A stretch of 64,000 nt of DNA from Symbiodinium natans (GCA_905221605.1 CAJNDS010002517.1:1-64000), one strand, 5' to 3'; shown: positions 50,203 to 60,480, numbered from the stretch's first letter. The notes: generated by a model from the sequence alone, not told the origin. Numbers and translations are program-made.

Positions 50203-50483
50203 AAAAAGTCGAAAAGTCGAAAAGTCGAAAAGCTGTCGACTTTTCGACTTTTCGACTTTTCGACTTTTCGGGTCTCACCGGGACTTCTCTGTACTTTTCG
50301 ACTTTTCATGGCTTTTCGACTTTTCGACTTTTCGACTTTTCGGGCCTCGCCGGGACTTTTCGCTACTTTTCGACTTTTCGTGGCTTTTCGACTTTTCGAC
50401 TTTTCGGGCCTCGCCGGGACTTTTCGCTACTTTTCGACTTTTCGTGGCTTTTCGACTTTTCGACTTTTCGGGTCTCGCCGGGA
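50203..50483. repeat. CGACTTTT octamer cluster 1
   Basis: AAAAGTCG repeats turn at GTCGAC (50237) into CGACTTTT repeats, making a large hairpin; then three higher-order units with CGGGCCTCGCCGGGACTTTT follow. Confidence 0.92.
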
Positions 50484-50598
50484 ACCCCAAACCCCAAACC
50501 CCAAACCCTAAACCCCGAATGGTCGAGGCATTGACAAGCCCAACATTGATGTCATCGTGCACTGCTAGCCGCTATTGAACATCAACACGTAGCTTGGG

Positions 50599-50690
50599 CT
50601 AGGGTTTAGGGTTTAGGGTTTAGGGTTTAGGGTTTAGGGTTTAGGGTTTAGGGTTTAGGGTTTAGGGTTTAGGGTTTAGGGTTTAGGGTG
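50599..50690. repeat. TTTAGGG array
   Basis: Thirteen near-perfect heptamers. Confidence 0.97.
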
Positions 50691-50727
50691 CAGGGTGTAG
50701 GGTTTAGGGTTTTCTTGACAGGTGTAA

Positions 50728-50899
50728 GGTCTGCCCTGAACCAGCCTTATACATTTTTTTACAGTTTCGCGTTTGGGGTTGTGTAGGGTCTGCCCTGAAC
50801 CAGCCTTATACATATTTTTACAGTTTCGCGTTTGGGGTTGTGTAGGGTCTGCCCTGAACCAGCCTTATACATATTTTTACAGTTTGGGGTTTGGGGTTT
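50728..50899. repeat. 59-base tandem repeat, three copies
   Basis: GGTCTGCCCTGAACCAGCC starts at 50728, 50787 and 50846; each copy continues with CTTATACAT, a T run and ACAGTTT. The third copy is slightly short. Confidence 0.92.
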
Positions 50900-50901
50900 A
50901 G

Positions 50902-50985
50902 TCGTCCCTGTCCCCCCAATCCGTGAGGTCTACAGCTTCCAGGACAACTGCGTGTCCATCCAGTCCGTGCCGCCCAAGCCAACCC
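50902..50985 (+). CDS. Candidate exon
   Basis: After GGTTTAG: VVPVPPIREVYSFQDNC then VSIQSVPPKPTPP. The Pro-rich end runs into a C-rich tract; the exact donor is not clear. Confidence 0.45.
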
Positions 50986-51174
50986 CCCCCCATCCCCCCG
51001 CCGAACGCATAAAAAAAAAAAACCTGGATTGCGGCACTTGACCTTAGACACTTCTCGAAACTTCTCACGTTTTCTCTGCTTTGCCCACTTTTCCGCCTGT
51101 AGACATTTCGGCTTTTGGACATTTGGGGACTTTCAAACTGCTCGGAACGTTCAGGATTGTTCGAAAATATTCAT

Positions 51175-51465
51175 GCTTTCGACTTTTCCAACTTTTCGGG
51201 ATTATTCCATAACCTTTCAGCTTTTTGACTTTTCGACTTTTCGACTTTTCGACTTTTCGTTTTTTTGGTGACTTTTCGGACTTTTCGGTACTTTTCTCGC
51301 ATTTTCGACTTTTCGACTTTTCGACTTTTCGTTTTTTGGTGACTTTTCGGGTTTTTCGGCACTTTTCTCGCATTTTCGACTTTTCGACTTTTCGCCTTTT
51401 CGCCTTTTCGCGCCAAGCGTGTGCCCCGATCAACTTTTCGACTTTTCGGCTTTTCGGCTTTTCGG
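51175..51465. repeat. CGACTTTT octamer cluster 2
   Basis: Tandem CGACTTTT and variants (GGACTTTT, CGCCTTTT, CGGCTTTT), with longer units that end in CTTTTCTCGCATTTT. Confidence 0.92.
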
Positions 51466-51888
51466 GTTTTTTTGGGCAGACTCCACTTGCGGCCGCGGAC
51501 AGCCGTTCGCAATCACAGAGGGTTTAGGGGGTTAGGGTTTGCTAAGCCCTGAGCCTAAACCCTAAACTCAAAAACCCTTAAGCCCCTCTATCCTACAGGT
51601 CCCTGGTAATTTTAGGGTTTGAACCTTAAATACAGTTTAGGGTTTAGGGTTTAGGGTTTAGGGTTTAGGGCTTGGAGTTATCTTAGAAGATATCAACATA
51701 ATTAGAGTACTTATGTGGGTTCTACAGGTCTCATCGTTAAACGCAGTCCCCAGTAGATACCAAGCTAGACCCTAGACCCCCTAAACCCTCAACTTAACAC
51801 CCGAACCCTAAACCCCAAACCCCAAACCCTAAACCCTAAACCCTAAACCCCAAACCCCAAACCCTATAAGCCCTGAGCTGAAGTGAAG

Positions 51889-51962
51889 GAGCAGTGCCAG
51901 AACACCGAGATCAAGGAGTATCTGGAGTCGAAGGACCCCACAAGCCCCAACCGTCTCTGTTG
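51889..51962 (+). CDS. Candidate exon
   Basis: 74 bases between AAGTGAAG and GTAGGGTT. Reads EQCQNTEIKEYLESKDP then TSPNRLC. CCCTAAA/CCCCAAA upstream, TTTAGG downstream. Confidence 0.55.
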
Positions 51963-52222
51963 GTAGGGTTTAGGTTTCGGGTTTAGGGTGTAGGGTGTAG
52001 GGTTTGGGGTTTGGGGTGTAGGGTTTAGGGTTTAGGGTTTAGGGTTTAGGGTGCAGGGTGTAGGGTTTAGGGTTTAGGGTTGAGGGTTGAGTCAGCGCTG
52101 AGAGTTTCGGGTTTAGGGTTTACAGCGGGGCAGTCAGCAGAAAGAGATCCAAGGTCCGGACCCTAAAGCCCAAAACCCGTCGGCCTCAGCAAGACGAGCT
52201 CAACATCATGGCCTAAACTTGG

Positions 52223-52320
52223 GATGTTCCCCCATATACTAACAGTCCTAATAGGGATGATAATAATAGGGGGCACTTTAATCCCCCATGTTGGCCTTTT
52301 AGTATGGGAACCTCCCAAGC
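52223..52320. mobile_element. MITE-B copy
   Basis: GGGATGTTCCCCCATATACT at the left, CCTTTTAGTATGGGAACCTCCC at the right; the right arm is degenerate. Confidence 0.6.
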
Positions 52321-52418
52321 CTAAACCCTAACGCCCCCATTCCGTTTAAATGGAATATCATCCCAACAGCTTTCGGAATTAGCCTGTGTGCCGAAGTCCC
52401 AAATGCAGACCCTCCCGC

Positions 52419-52518
52419 CCTAAACCCTAAACCCTAAACCCTAAACCCTAAACCCTAAACCCTAAACCCTAAACCCTAAACCCTAAACCCTAAACCCTAA
52501 ACCCTAAACCCTAAACCC
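52419..52518. repeat. CCCTAAA array
   Basis: Fourteen heptamers running directly into the acceptor CCCAG of the next island. Confidence 0.97.
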
Positions 52519-52520
52519 AG

Positions 52521-52563
52521 AATCATAGCCTGAGCCGGCCCCGGACTGAACGCCAGAATTATG
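52521..52563 (+). CDS. Candidate exon, GC donor
   Basis: 43 bases between AAACCCAG and GCTGTTTT. Reads NHSLSRPRTERQNY. The acceptor AG is made by the last telomere-like unit. Confidence 0.45.
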
Positions 52564-52956
52564 GCTGTTTTTTTGGGAACCCTGAAACTCCTCTGATTCC
52601 CAAACCCTATAACCTGCCAACTCTCTAACCCTAGGTCTTAAACACCGAGCCCTCAACCCTAAGACCCCTTAAGAACCCCCAAAGCTGCCCCAAACCCCAA
52701 AAACCCTTCGAAAATGCACATAAAGAAAACGAAAACCCTAGAAAACCCTGAAAGGCCCTAAGAAAAACCATCCAAAGACCCTCTAAAACACTCGACTAAA
52801 CCCCGAGAAACCCTAAACCCTAAACCCTAAACCCTAAACCCTAAACCCTAAGCCCTAAACCCTGAACCCTAACCCTAAACCCTAAACCCTAAACCCTAAA
52901 CCCTAAACCCTAAACCCTAAACCCTAAACCCTAAACCCTAAACCCCTCGGTGGCAG

Positions 52957-53013
52957 GAGAAGCCCAAGGCACTCCCCCGGCTTCCCAGCCACTCAGTCCG
53001 CGGCCCAGCCGTC
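52957..53013 (+). CDS. Candidate exon
   Basis: 57 bases between GGTGGCAG and GTTTTTTTT. Reads EAQGTPPASQPLSPRPSR. CCCTAAA array upstream; TTTGGGG then TTTAGGG downstream. Confidence 0.5.
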
Positions 53014-53023
53014 GTTTTTTTTG

Positions 53024-53062
53024 GTTTGGGGTTTGGGGTTTGGGGTTTGGGGTTTGGGGTTT
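53024..53062. repeat. TTTGGGG variant block
   Basis: Five to six TTTGGGG units followed directly by TTTAGGG units. Confidence 0.9.
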
Positions 53063-53308
53063 AGGGTTTAGGGTTTAGGGTTTAGGGTTCAGGGGCGCCC
53101 CTAAGAGTCCATGGCCCCGGAACTCCAAACCCTTATCCGCAGTCCGCTAAGCCCCGAAAGCCCTACCCTAACCCGCTAAACCCCTGAAGTCCTAAGCCCT
53201 AAAATTACTATACCCCTAAAGTCCTCCAAACCCCTCAGCCCCTCAACCCCCTCAACCCCCTCAATCCCCTCAACCCCTAAAGCCCTAAAGCCCTAAAGCC
53301 CTAAGCCC

Positions 53309-53422
53309 TTACCCAAAAAGCCCAATATCCCTTAATTAGGGAATATTGCTTAATTTACATGGGGATCCTTAATACGATTCAAGGAATGTTCCTGAATTAA
53401 GGGGTATTGGGCTCTTTGGGTA
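53309..53422. mobile_element. MITE-F
   Basis: 114 bases with inverted ends TTACCCAAAAAGCCCAATA and TATTGGGCTCTTTGGGTAA, and inner CCTTAATT/AATTAAGG also inverted. Confidence 0.75.
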
Positions 53423-53438
53423 ACCCTTGAAACTAAAG

Positions 53439-53510
53439 ATTCACCGGTCGGCATCATCAGCCAGTTGCAAATGGCAGCGCCCCGGATCTTTCAGCACCCT
53501 TCGCTCATCG
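53439..53510 (+). CDS. Candidate exon
   Basis: 72 bases between AACTAAAG and GTTTAGAG. One frame reads SPVGIISQLQMAAPRIF then QHPSLI. It starts 17 bases after MITE-F. Confidence 0.45.
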
Positions 53511-53967
53511 GTTTAGAGTTTAGGGTTTAGGGTTTAGGGTTTAGGGCTTAGGGCTTAGGGCTTAGGGTTTAGGGTTTAGGGTTTGGCGCAGCTTCGGTTG
53601 TGTCCACGACGGTTGCGGGGAAGGTCAGGAAACACACGGGGGGGTACGACCATAGGGGGTACCTTTTCTGTTTTTTTTTTTTTTTTTTTTGGGGGGGGGG
53701 GGGTTCCCTTTTCCAAGGGGATTCTATTCTATTTCGGGTATAAAAAGGGTACCCCTATCTTGGTAAATGCCCATATTTGGGTTCCGCCGGCTGGCAAGGA
53801 AGCCCGGGCCCCTAAGACCCAAAACCCGAAACCCTAAGCCCTGAACCCGAACCCGAAACCCTAAACCCGAAGCCCTAAACCCTAAACCCTAAGCCCTAAG
53901 CCCTAAGCCCTAAGCCCCAAACCCCAAACCGCAAACGTTAAGCCGTAAACTCTAAGCCCTGACTGAG

Positions 53968-53988
53968 TTGCTGCCGGACGCTGAGGGG
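53968..53988 (+). CDS. Weak candidate mini-exon
   Basis: 21 bases between GACTGAG and GTATCCAT, reads LLPDAEG. Confidence 0.2.
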
Positions 53989-54492
53989 GTATCCATGGCA
54001 TATCCAGGATGAGGCTGAGGGTAGGCAGAGGATTTTGGGTTTGCGGTTTAGGGTTTAGGGTTTAGGGTTCAGGGTTCAGGGTTCAGGGTTTGGGTTTAGG
54101 CGTGAGGGCACATTGCGACAACCGATGTCAAGGCAGCTCACAGATTGTGCGGAAGAGCTGTTAGCTACTTTTCGCATCAGAGTATGAGGGAATGAGATAT
54201 CCTATATAATCTCTTTCATTCCCTACTAAGAACTAGGGGAAGAAAGCTGCTGTCGATGACGGATGCAGCATTCAACTGGCTGGATACCGCGAGTTTTGAT
54301 GCCTGGAGATTCTTTCGGTTCACAACTCTGCAGTTCGTCCGATTAAGACAACCCTAATCCTTTGATAAACCCTAAAACCCCAAAACCCTAAACCCTATAC
54401 CCCAAACCCTAAACCCCAGACCCCAAACCCTAAACCCTAAACCCTAAACCCTAAACCCTAAACCCTAAACCTTTCTTACGGAACCTGCTGAG

Positions 54493-54573
54493 GCCTCGCA
54501 ATCTCCGGCTCGCATCCTCGCAGCTCGGCGCCGGGACGCCTCTGAGGAGCCGCGCGAGCCGGAGGAGGCAGGG
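54493..54573 (+). CDS. Candidate exon
   Basis: 81 bases, phase 0 at both ends, after CTGCTGAG and before GTTTAGGG. Reads ASQSPARILAARRRDASE then EPREPEEAG. The frame is open for several codons further up (TEPAE), so the left border may be nearer 54478. Confidence 0.55.
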
Positions 54574-55081
54574 GTTTAGGGTTTAGGGTTTAGGGTTTAG
54601 GGTTAGGGTTTAGGGTTTGGGGTTCAGGGTTTAGGGTTTAGGGTTTGGGGTTTGGGGATTCGAGTTTAGGGTTTCGGGGTTTTGGAGACTGGCGTTCAGG
54701 TTCAGTTTTTAGGGCTTAGGACCAAGGATTTGCAAGATCTTTCAAAATCCCAAGCCCTTGCGGCCCCACCCCGTGAATGGCACATCCGTGTGCCATAAAG
54801 GCAAACTAGGACCCAGAGTAGGCTTAAGGGGGTTTAGTTTCGGGTTTGAAGGGTAAGGTGTTCTGTAGTCTATAGGGTTGCGCAGAAGGGCCTGGGTATG
54901 GCTTTCGAGTCTTGACTCGTGGTTCATGGGTTTAGGGTTTAGGGTGGTCCCTTAGTCCCCTTATTAAAGTTTAGGTTCCCTTAGAAGCCCCTTTAAGCCA
55001 AAAAAGGGCACCCGTTTTATTCCTAGGTTACTCTTGGGTTTTATGGGCAATGATAGGTGAGCCCTGCACCCTACGTGACAG

Positions 55082-55142
55082 GCACCGGCCGGCCAAGTCC
55101 TGCAAGAAGACGGCCTGGCGCTGAAGCTCCATGTGGCTCAGG
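55082..55142 (+). CDS. Candidate exon
   Basis: 61 bases between CGTGACAG and GTTTAGGG. Reads APAGQVLQEDGLALKLHV then AQ. Confidence 0.55.
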
Positions 55143-55742
55143 GTTTAGGGTTTTAGGGATTTAGGGTTTAGGGTTTAGGGTTTTAGGGTTTAGGGTTTTA
55201 GGGTTTAGGGTTTAGGTTTTAGGCTTAGGGTTTGGGGTTCAGGGTTCATGGGTTTATACGGTCTATAGGGTTTTTACCCCGAGATACTCAAGCATAGTTT
55301 GGGTTCAGGGCTTGTAGTTCTCTCAATCAGGCTCCGTTTTTTTTTTGCAAATGGGGATCGTACTAAAGGGGACCCAGAAAGGGATCCTAAATTTGAAAAC
55401 GACCCATTCTTATACATATGTATATACACACGTACATATTTGTTTCTGTAGAGTGCGAAGGAGGGATCCTTGGTGTTGGCAAGAACCTTGCCAAGTAGCC
55501 CGTGCCAGAGGAAAGGGCTTAGGGTTCTGGGAGCTCAGAGTTTGGGGAGTTCAGGGTTCAGCGTTGAGGGCCTAGGGTGTGGCGTCAGAGGTCCTGGCAA
55601 CTAGCAACCTTCCTGAGACGTAAACCCTAAACCCTAAACCCTAAAACCCTAAACCCTAAACCCTAAACCCTAAACTCCAAACCCCCCTTAGCCTTTTGCG
55701 GTACACAAGCTTCCAGAAGCCCCTCTTTCGCCACCTCTTAAG

Positions 55743-55796
55743 GCCCTCCGGATGCCGAAGCCGCACCGAGCCCGTCCTCGGACAAGGCAAATGCTG
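55743..55796 (+). CDS. Candidate exon
   Basis: 54 bases between TCTTAAG and GTTTAGGG. Reads PPDAEAAPSPSSDKANA. Confidence 0.5.
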
Positions 55797-56081
55797 GTTT
55801 AGGGTTTCGGGTTCAGGGTTTGGGGTTTCGGGTTCAGGGTTCAGGGTTTGCAGGTTTGAGGGTTCAGGGTTTGAAGAGTTGAGGGTTTGGGGTACAAGTT
55901 ATGCTGATGTTCGGGATCCTTGGCCTGTAGGGTTTTAGGGTGTTGCCGCTCTCGCTCATTCATGGTGTCAGGGCCATCTCAGCTCGTGATCCAACAAAAA
56001 CCCTTCCAACTTGCACGCCGAACTCTACAAGCCCTAAGCCCTGAAGCCCTGAAAGGCCCAAGTCCAAGACAGACTACCACC

Positions 56082-56201
56082 TACTTGGAGGTTCGTGGGT
56101 ACTTCTAAGTACGGTCGGGCTATAAGTAGGGGTCTCTATATGGTTATGACTTTGTTTAGGGCACTTGCAACCCTACTTCTTTGTACCCATGAACCTTCAC
56201 C
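56082..56201. mobile_element. MITE-A copy
   Basis: TACTTGGAGGTTCGTGGGTA at the left and TACCCATGAACCTTCACC at the right; 120 bases. Confidence 0.7.
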
Positions 56202-56550
56202 TTTTCAGGCCCAAAGCCCTCAACGGCCTTAACACCCGAGCCTTAAGAACCCAACAACTGCCTCAGCGTTTAGAGTTGAGGGTCTAGGGATGTAGAGTTG
56301 GTAAACTCTGCACCCTAAACCTTAACCCTAAACCCTTACTTATGTCATTAGAAACCCCAGAGACCCTAGAAATGCTTGAAACCCTTAAAGCTCAAAACCC
56401 ACCAAAGCTCTCCAAACTCCCCTAGCACTAATATGCGCCCATTATCGGGTAACTCTTATAGACTATCAGAAGTTCCCCTACGTCAGAACCCCTTAAAGAA
56501 GGTAGGGGACCATACTGACCATACTAAGGGACCATGTAACTAAACCCTAA

Positions 56551-56650
56551 ACCCTAACCCTAAGCCCTAAGCCCTAAGCCCTAAGCCCTAAGCCCTAAGC
56601 CCTAAGCCCTAAGCCCTAAGCCCTAAGCCCTAAGCCCTAAGCCCTAAGCC
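56551..56650. repeat. Homogeneous CCCTAAG variant array
   Basis: About 14 consecutive CCCTAAG units, bordered on both sides by CCCTAAA units. Confidence 0.95.
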
Positions 56651-56765
56651 CTAAACCCTAAACCCTAAACCCTAACCCTAAACCCTAAACCATACACCCT
56701 AAACCCTAAACCCTAAACCCTAAACCCTAAACCCTAAACCCTAAACCCTAAACCCTAAACCCTGC
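56651..56765. repeat. CCCTAAA array
   Basis: About 15 heptamers upstream of the next island. Confidence 0.95.
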
Positions 56766-56781
56766 GCCCCTTCGAGAAAAG

Positions 56782-56839
56782 CTCCGGCGCGCAGGCCGCC
56801 GAGGCTGCGGACACGGAGCCCGAGGTCTCCGCTTTTACA
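56782..56839 (+). CDS. Candidate exon
   Basis: 58 bases between GAGAAAAG and GTGTGGGG. Reads SGAQAAEAADTEPEVSAF. CCCTAAA upstream and TTTAGGG downstream, both within 20 bases. Confidence 0.55.
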
Positions 56840-56849
56840 GTGTGGGGGG

Positions 56850-56961
56850 GTTAGGGTTTAGGGTTTAGGGTTTAGGTTTAGGGTTTAGGGTTTAGGGTTT
56901 AGGGTTTAGGGTTTAGGGTTTAGGGTTTAGGGTTTAGGGTTTAGGGTTTAGGGTTTAGGGT
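56850..56961. repeat. TTTAGGG array
   Basis: About 15 heptamers with one hexamer slip. Confidence 0.96.
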
Positions 56962-57228
56962 GTGCGGCTGTGGAGTTTAGGGTTCAGGGTTATGGTTTGG
57001 GGTCTAGGGTTCAGGGTTTAGGGGTTTATGGTTTGATCCCTATTGTCAAGGGAAGGAGGCTCCCCAGTTACTTATAACCCATGTGAAACCCTACTTAAGG
57101 GGCATATAAGGTGAGTTATGACTACAGTTCCAATTGGGTTATATGTACCCTAAACCCGAAACCCGAAACTCTAAACCCTAAACAGTAGTTCCAATTGGGT
57201 TATAAGTACCCTGAACCCCCTAGTTCAG

Positions 57229-57303
57229 GTCGACCACAAGCAGTGTTCGTGGGAGCACCATCCGGAAGTTTTTGGATGCGCGCCTCCATGCCCTGTGCGG
57301 AGG
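57229..57303 (+). CDS. Candidate exon
   Basis: 75 bases, phase 0 at both ends, between TAGTTCAG and GTTTAGGG. Reads VDHKQCSWEHHPEVFGCA then PPCPVRR; Cys and His spacing could suggest a small metal-binding fold, but this is weak. Confidence 0.55.
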
Positions 57304-57376
57304 GTTTAGGGTTTATGCTGGATCGGTGGAACTACGAGCACTCTGGCTCTCGGCGAGGAACCGTGGTGGGCTGCAG

Positions 57377-57499
57377 ATGGGATCAAGCATCCAGATGTCA
57401 TGGAAGCCAAGATGGGAGGCTCATCCCAACAGGTCCACCACTGCTACTAGTTCCAGATCGCACGCCAGCTCGGCAGGCGATCCAAATGCACAACCTGGA
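57377..57499 (+). CDS. Candidate exon, Ser/Thr-rich
   Basis: After GGGCTGCAG: MGSSIQMSWKPRWEAHPN then RSTTATSSRSHASSAGDP. Right border near ATTAGGG. Confidence 0.4.
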
Positions 57500-57606
57500 T
57501 TAGGGTTTGGGGTTTAGGGTTTAGGGTTCAGGGTTGAGAATGTGATTGTCGTTGTCATGATGACTATTTCTGCTTGTTCTCACCCTCGGGGACCATGCAC
57601 CTTCGA

Positions 57607-57668
57607 TGTAGGAGGTACATTCAGGCCCAAGTCCTCCCTATTTAGATACATGGACCCTTAGGGTCATT
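57607..57668. mobile_element. MITE-D fragment
   Basis: Shares GAGGTACATTCAGGCCCAAGT-type sequence and ATACATGGACCCTTAGGG with the complete copy at 43932-44044. Confidence 0.6.
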
Positions 57669-57769
57669 GTTTGGAGGAGGCAGTCGCCGCACAGCCCTCG
57701 CTACATCAACCTGACCCAAAACACCTGAAAGCGTGAAAGGCACAGACCGCACGCTCAGCCCTATACACC

Positions 57770-57842
57770 CCTAAACCCTAAACCCTAAACCCTAAACCCT
57801 AAACCCTAAACCCTAAACCCTAAACCCTAAACCCTAAACCGC
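57770..57842. repeat. CCCTAAA array
   Basis: Ten heptamers. Confidence 0.95.
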
Positions 57843-58149
57843 CCTTCGAAGAACTAGGAAGTATAAGATACCTGTCTAGAACAAAGCCTCTAAGATGAGG
57901 ACTTTCCATTTTCGGAATAGCCTAGTTGTAGAGTTTTAACCTGGTTTAGGGTGTACCTTCTCCCAAAACCCCCTTGCACTGTGCGTCCTGCGGGGAGCCC
58001 CCCAAGAAAACCAAAACCCTAAACCCCAAGCCCAAACCCCAAACCCTTAACCCTAAAACCCAAAACCCTAAACCCTACCCCTAACCCCAAAACTCAAACC
58101 CTGAACCCTAAACCCCTCATCCCTAGACCCCTAAACTCTAAACCGCCAG

Positions 58150-58200
58150 GCGGAGGCTGCCGGGTCGCCTCCCTTGAGCTTTAAAGGCCAGCAATCGTTG
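58150..58200 (+). CDS. Candidate exon
   Basis: 51 bases, phase 0 at both ends, between ACCGCCAG and GTCTTGAT. Reads AEAAGSPPLSFKGQQSL. Confidence 0.55.
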
Positions 58201-58710
58201 GTCTTGATCCCTAACCCTAAAAACCCAAACCCCTAAAACCCCTAAACCCTAAAACCCCTAAGCACCTAAACCCGAAAAACCTCAAAACCCTGAAACTCCT
58301 AAACCCTAAACCCCTAAACTCTAAACCTCTAAACCCTAACCCTGAACCCTAAACCGTAAACCCTCAACCCCTAAACCCTAACATGCGTAGTTAGGGTTTA
58401 GGAATTTCAGGCTGCTAGGGCTTTGGGATTGCTATTTAAAAGGGCGTAATAGGATTTAGGGTTTGGGGTTCGGCGTTCGGGGTTTGGGGTTTGGGGTTTG
58501 GGGTGCTTTTAGGAGACTGTGGACCCCACATACGCCCCAAAGTTTGGAGTTCACACCTGGCCTGAAACGACCCTAAACCCTAAACCCTACACCCTAAACC
58601 CTAAACCCTAAACCCTAAACCCTACACCCTAAACCAATAAACCCTAAACCCACCTCACCCTCCCAGAGCCCCAGCCAGAAAGCCCCACACCACCCCAAGC
58701 ATCCTCAAAG

Positions 58711-58767
58711 CTGCGCCATGTCGACGAAGGAAGCCCCTCAGCCCCCAGCAAGTCCAGGACCACCAGG
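58711..58767 (+). CDS. Candidate exon
   Basis: 57 bases, phase 0 at both ends, between CCTCAAAG and GTCAAGGG. Reads LRHVDEGSPSAPSKSRTT. Confidence 0.5.
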
Positions 58768-59274
58768 GTCAAGGGAGTTTAGGGTTGAGGGTTTAGGGTT
58801 GAGGGTTTAGGGTTTTAGGTGTTTCGGGGTCCCAGGGTTTAGGGGTTTTAGGGTTTTTTGGGTTTTTGGGTTTTAGGGTTTAGCTCTACCTGGGCCCCAG
58901 AAGGCGGGATTTTTGGGTTTGGGGACCCTTTGTAAAAAGAGCTCTAAGATGGTATAAGGACCATGTTTGGAGTCCATTACGGAAACCTTAGGAGTACAAC
59001 CTTAGGGAAACCCTAAACCCCAAACTCAAACCCTAAACCCTAAATTCCTTGACAGGGGGCTTTTAGGGCTTTTGCAGGCTTTGGGGCGGGGCGGGGTGAG
59101 TGGTAATTAAGTTTCGAGGCTTGGGCATCAGAAGGTTTAGTTTGTTTAGGGTTCGGGGTTTAGCGTTTTCAGGGAAGATTTCAGGCATGCCGATAGGAAC
59201 AAATCAGGGAGCCCTAAACCCTAAAACCTAAACCCTAAACCCTAAACCCTAAACCCTAAACCCCTAATCGGGAG

Positions 59275-59343
59275 ATGTCGGGTACCAACTGTCCGGCTTC
59301 TTTGAGCACAAAAGCCGGTGCGGCGTCGGATTTCTGATGCCTC
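59275..59343 (+). CDS. Candidate exon
   Basis: After TCGGGAG: VGYQLSGFFEHKSRCGVG then FLMPP and a stop. The best frame is phase 2; a Met frame (MSGTNCPASLS) is also open but shorter. Confidence 0.45.
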
Positions 59344-59424
59344 CTTGAGGTCTTATCCAGGAGTTTGCCGGGAGGCTTCAGTCCTAAACCCTGACCTCAG
59401 CCCTTCGTTGGGTCCTGGAAACTA

Positions 59425-59832
59425 GAGGGTTTTAGGGTTTTAGGGTCTTAGGGTTTCAGGGTTTCAGGGTTTCAGGGTTTTAGGGTTTTAGGGTTTTAGG
59501 GTTTTAGGGTTTTAGGTCTTAGGGTCTTAGGGTCTTAGGGTCTTAGGGTTTTAGGGTTTTGGGGTTTTAGGGTTTAGGGTTTTAGGGTTTTAGGGTCTTA
59601 GGGTCTTAGGGTTTTAGGGTTTTAGGGTTTTAGGGTTTCAGGGTTTTAGGGTTTTAGGGTTTCAGGGTGTTAGGGTTTTAGGGTTTTAGGGTTTTAGGGT
59701 TTTAGGGTTTTAGGGTTTTAGGGTTTTAGGGTTTTAGGGTTTTAGGGTTTTAGGGTTTTAGGGTCTTAGGGTCTTAGGGTCTTAGGGTTTTTGGGTTTTA
59801 GGGTTTTAGGTTTTAGGGTTTTAGGGTTTAGG
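59425..59832. repeat. TTTTAGGG octamer array
   Basis: About 50 eight-base units, TTTTAGGG with blocks of TCTTAGGG and TTTCAGGG. The change to period 8 separates it from all other arrays in the window. Confidence 0.95.
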
Positions 59833-60070
59833 GTTTAGCGAACTTTCAACAGTCAGTTGCTGATTACTTGGAGCCTTTGCCGTCATGGAGTATACTGTCT
59901 GAACATTCATATCTACAGATATTCATACACTTCTTTTTTTCAAGAGCAGAAAAGAATATGGAGAAGATAAGATGGTACAAAGATTGCAAACGTGCATAGA
60001 ACAGCTGTCCCATGAGAGGACAGCTTATACACCTCATCTTCTAGTCGCTGAAAAAATGCTCTGACCCCTT
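59833..60070. other. Unique AT-rich stretch
   Basis: No telomere-type repeats. A small hairpin AGCTGTCC/GGACAGCT lies at 60003-60026. No gene found. Confidence 0.4.
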
Positions 60071-60250
60071 GGGTTTAGGGTTTAGGGTTTAGGGTGTAGG
60101 GTGTAGGGTGTAGGGTTTAGGGTCACTGATTAGTTGACCTACTGAGCCGCTGACGTGGTAAAGAGGAACACGTCAAATAGACTGCAACGCAGCGAGTGCA
60201 GCTCCGACGAATGCTCCTTAAACCCTAAACCCTAAACCCCGGGCACAAAG

Positions 60251-60286
60251 GAGCTGCGGCCCCTCGCGAAGCGAGTACATCTCCAG
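60251..60286 (+). CDS. Candidate mini-exon
   Basis: 36 bases, phase 0 at both ends, between GCACAAAG and GTTCGTAAG. Reads ELRPLAKRVHLQ. Confidence 0.45.
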
Positions 60287-60369
60287 GTTCGTAAGTCTCG
60301 AGCCCCAGTCGCGCCCAAAAGAGTCCAAGCATCCTGCATCTGTGCTTGTAGACCAACCCTAACCCTAAA

Positions 60370-60462
60370 CCCTAAACCCTGAACCCTAAACCCTAAACCC
60401 TAAACCCTAAACCCTAAACCCTAAACCCTAAACCCTAAACCCTAAACCCTAAACCCTAAACC
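60370..60462. repeat. CCCTAAA array
   Basis: Thirteen heptamers, 18 bases before the next island. Confidence 0.96.
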
Positions 60463-60480
60463 GCAAAACCAACCCTGCAG

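Noticed and set aside
50275-51512. Lys/Ser/Arg-rich and Phe/Ser-rich frames over the octamer clusters
   Set aside because: They are translations of CGACTTTT and its complement.
59998-60030. Hairpin AGCTGTCC/GGACAGCT as an RNA gene
   Set aside because: Only eight pairs, no tRNA or snRNA features.
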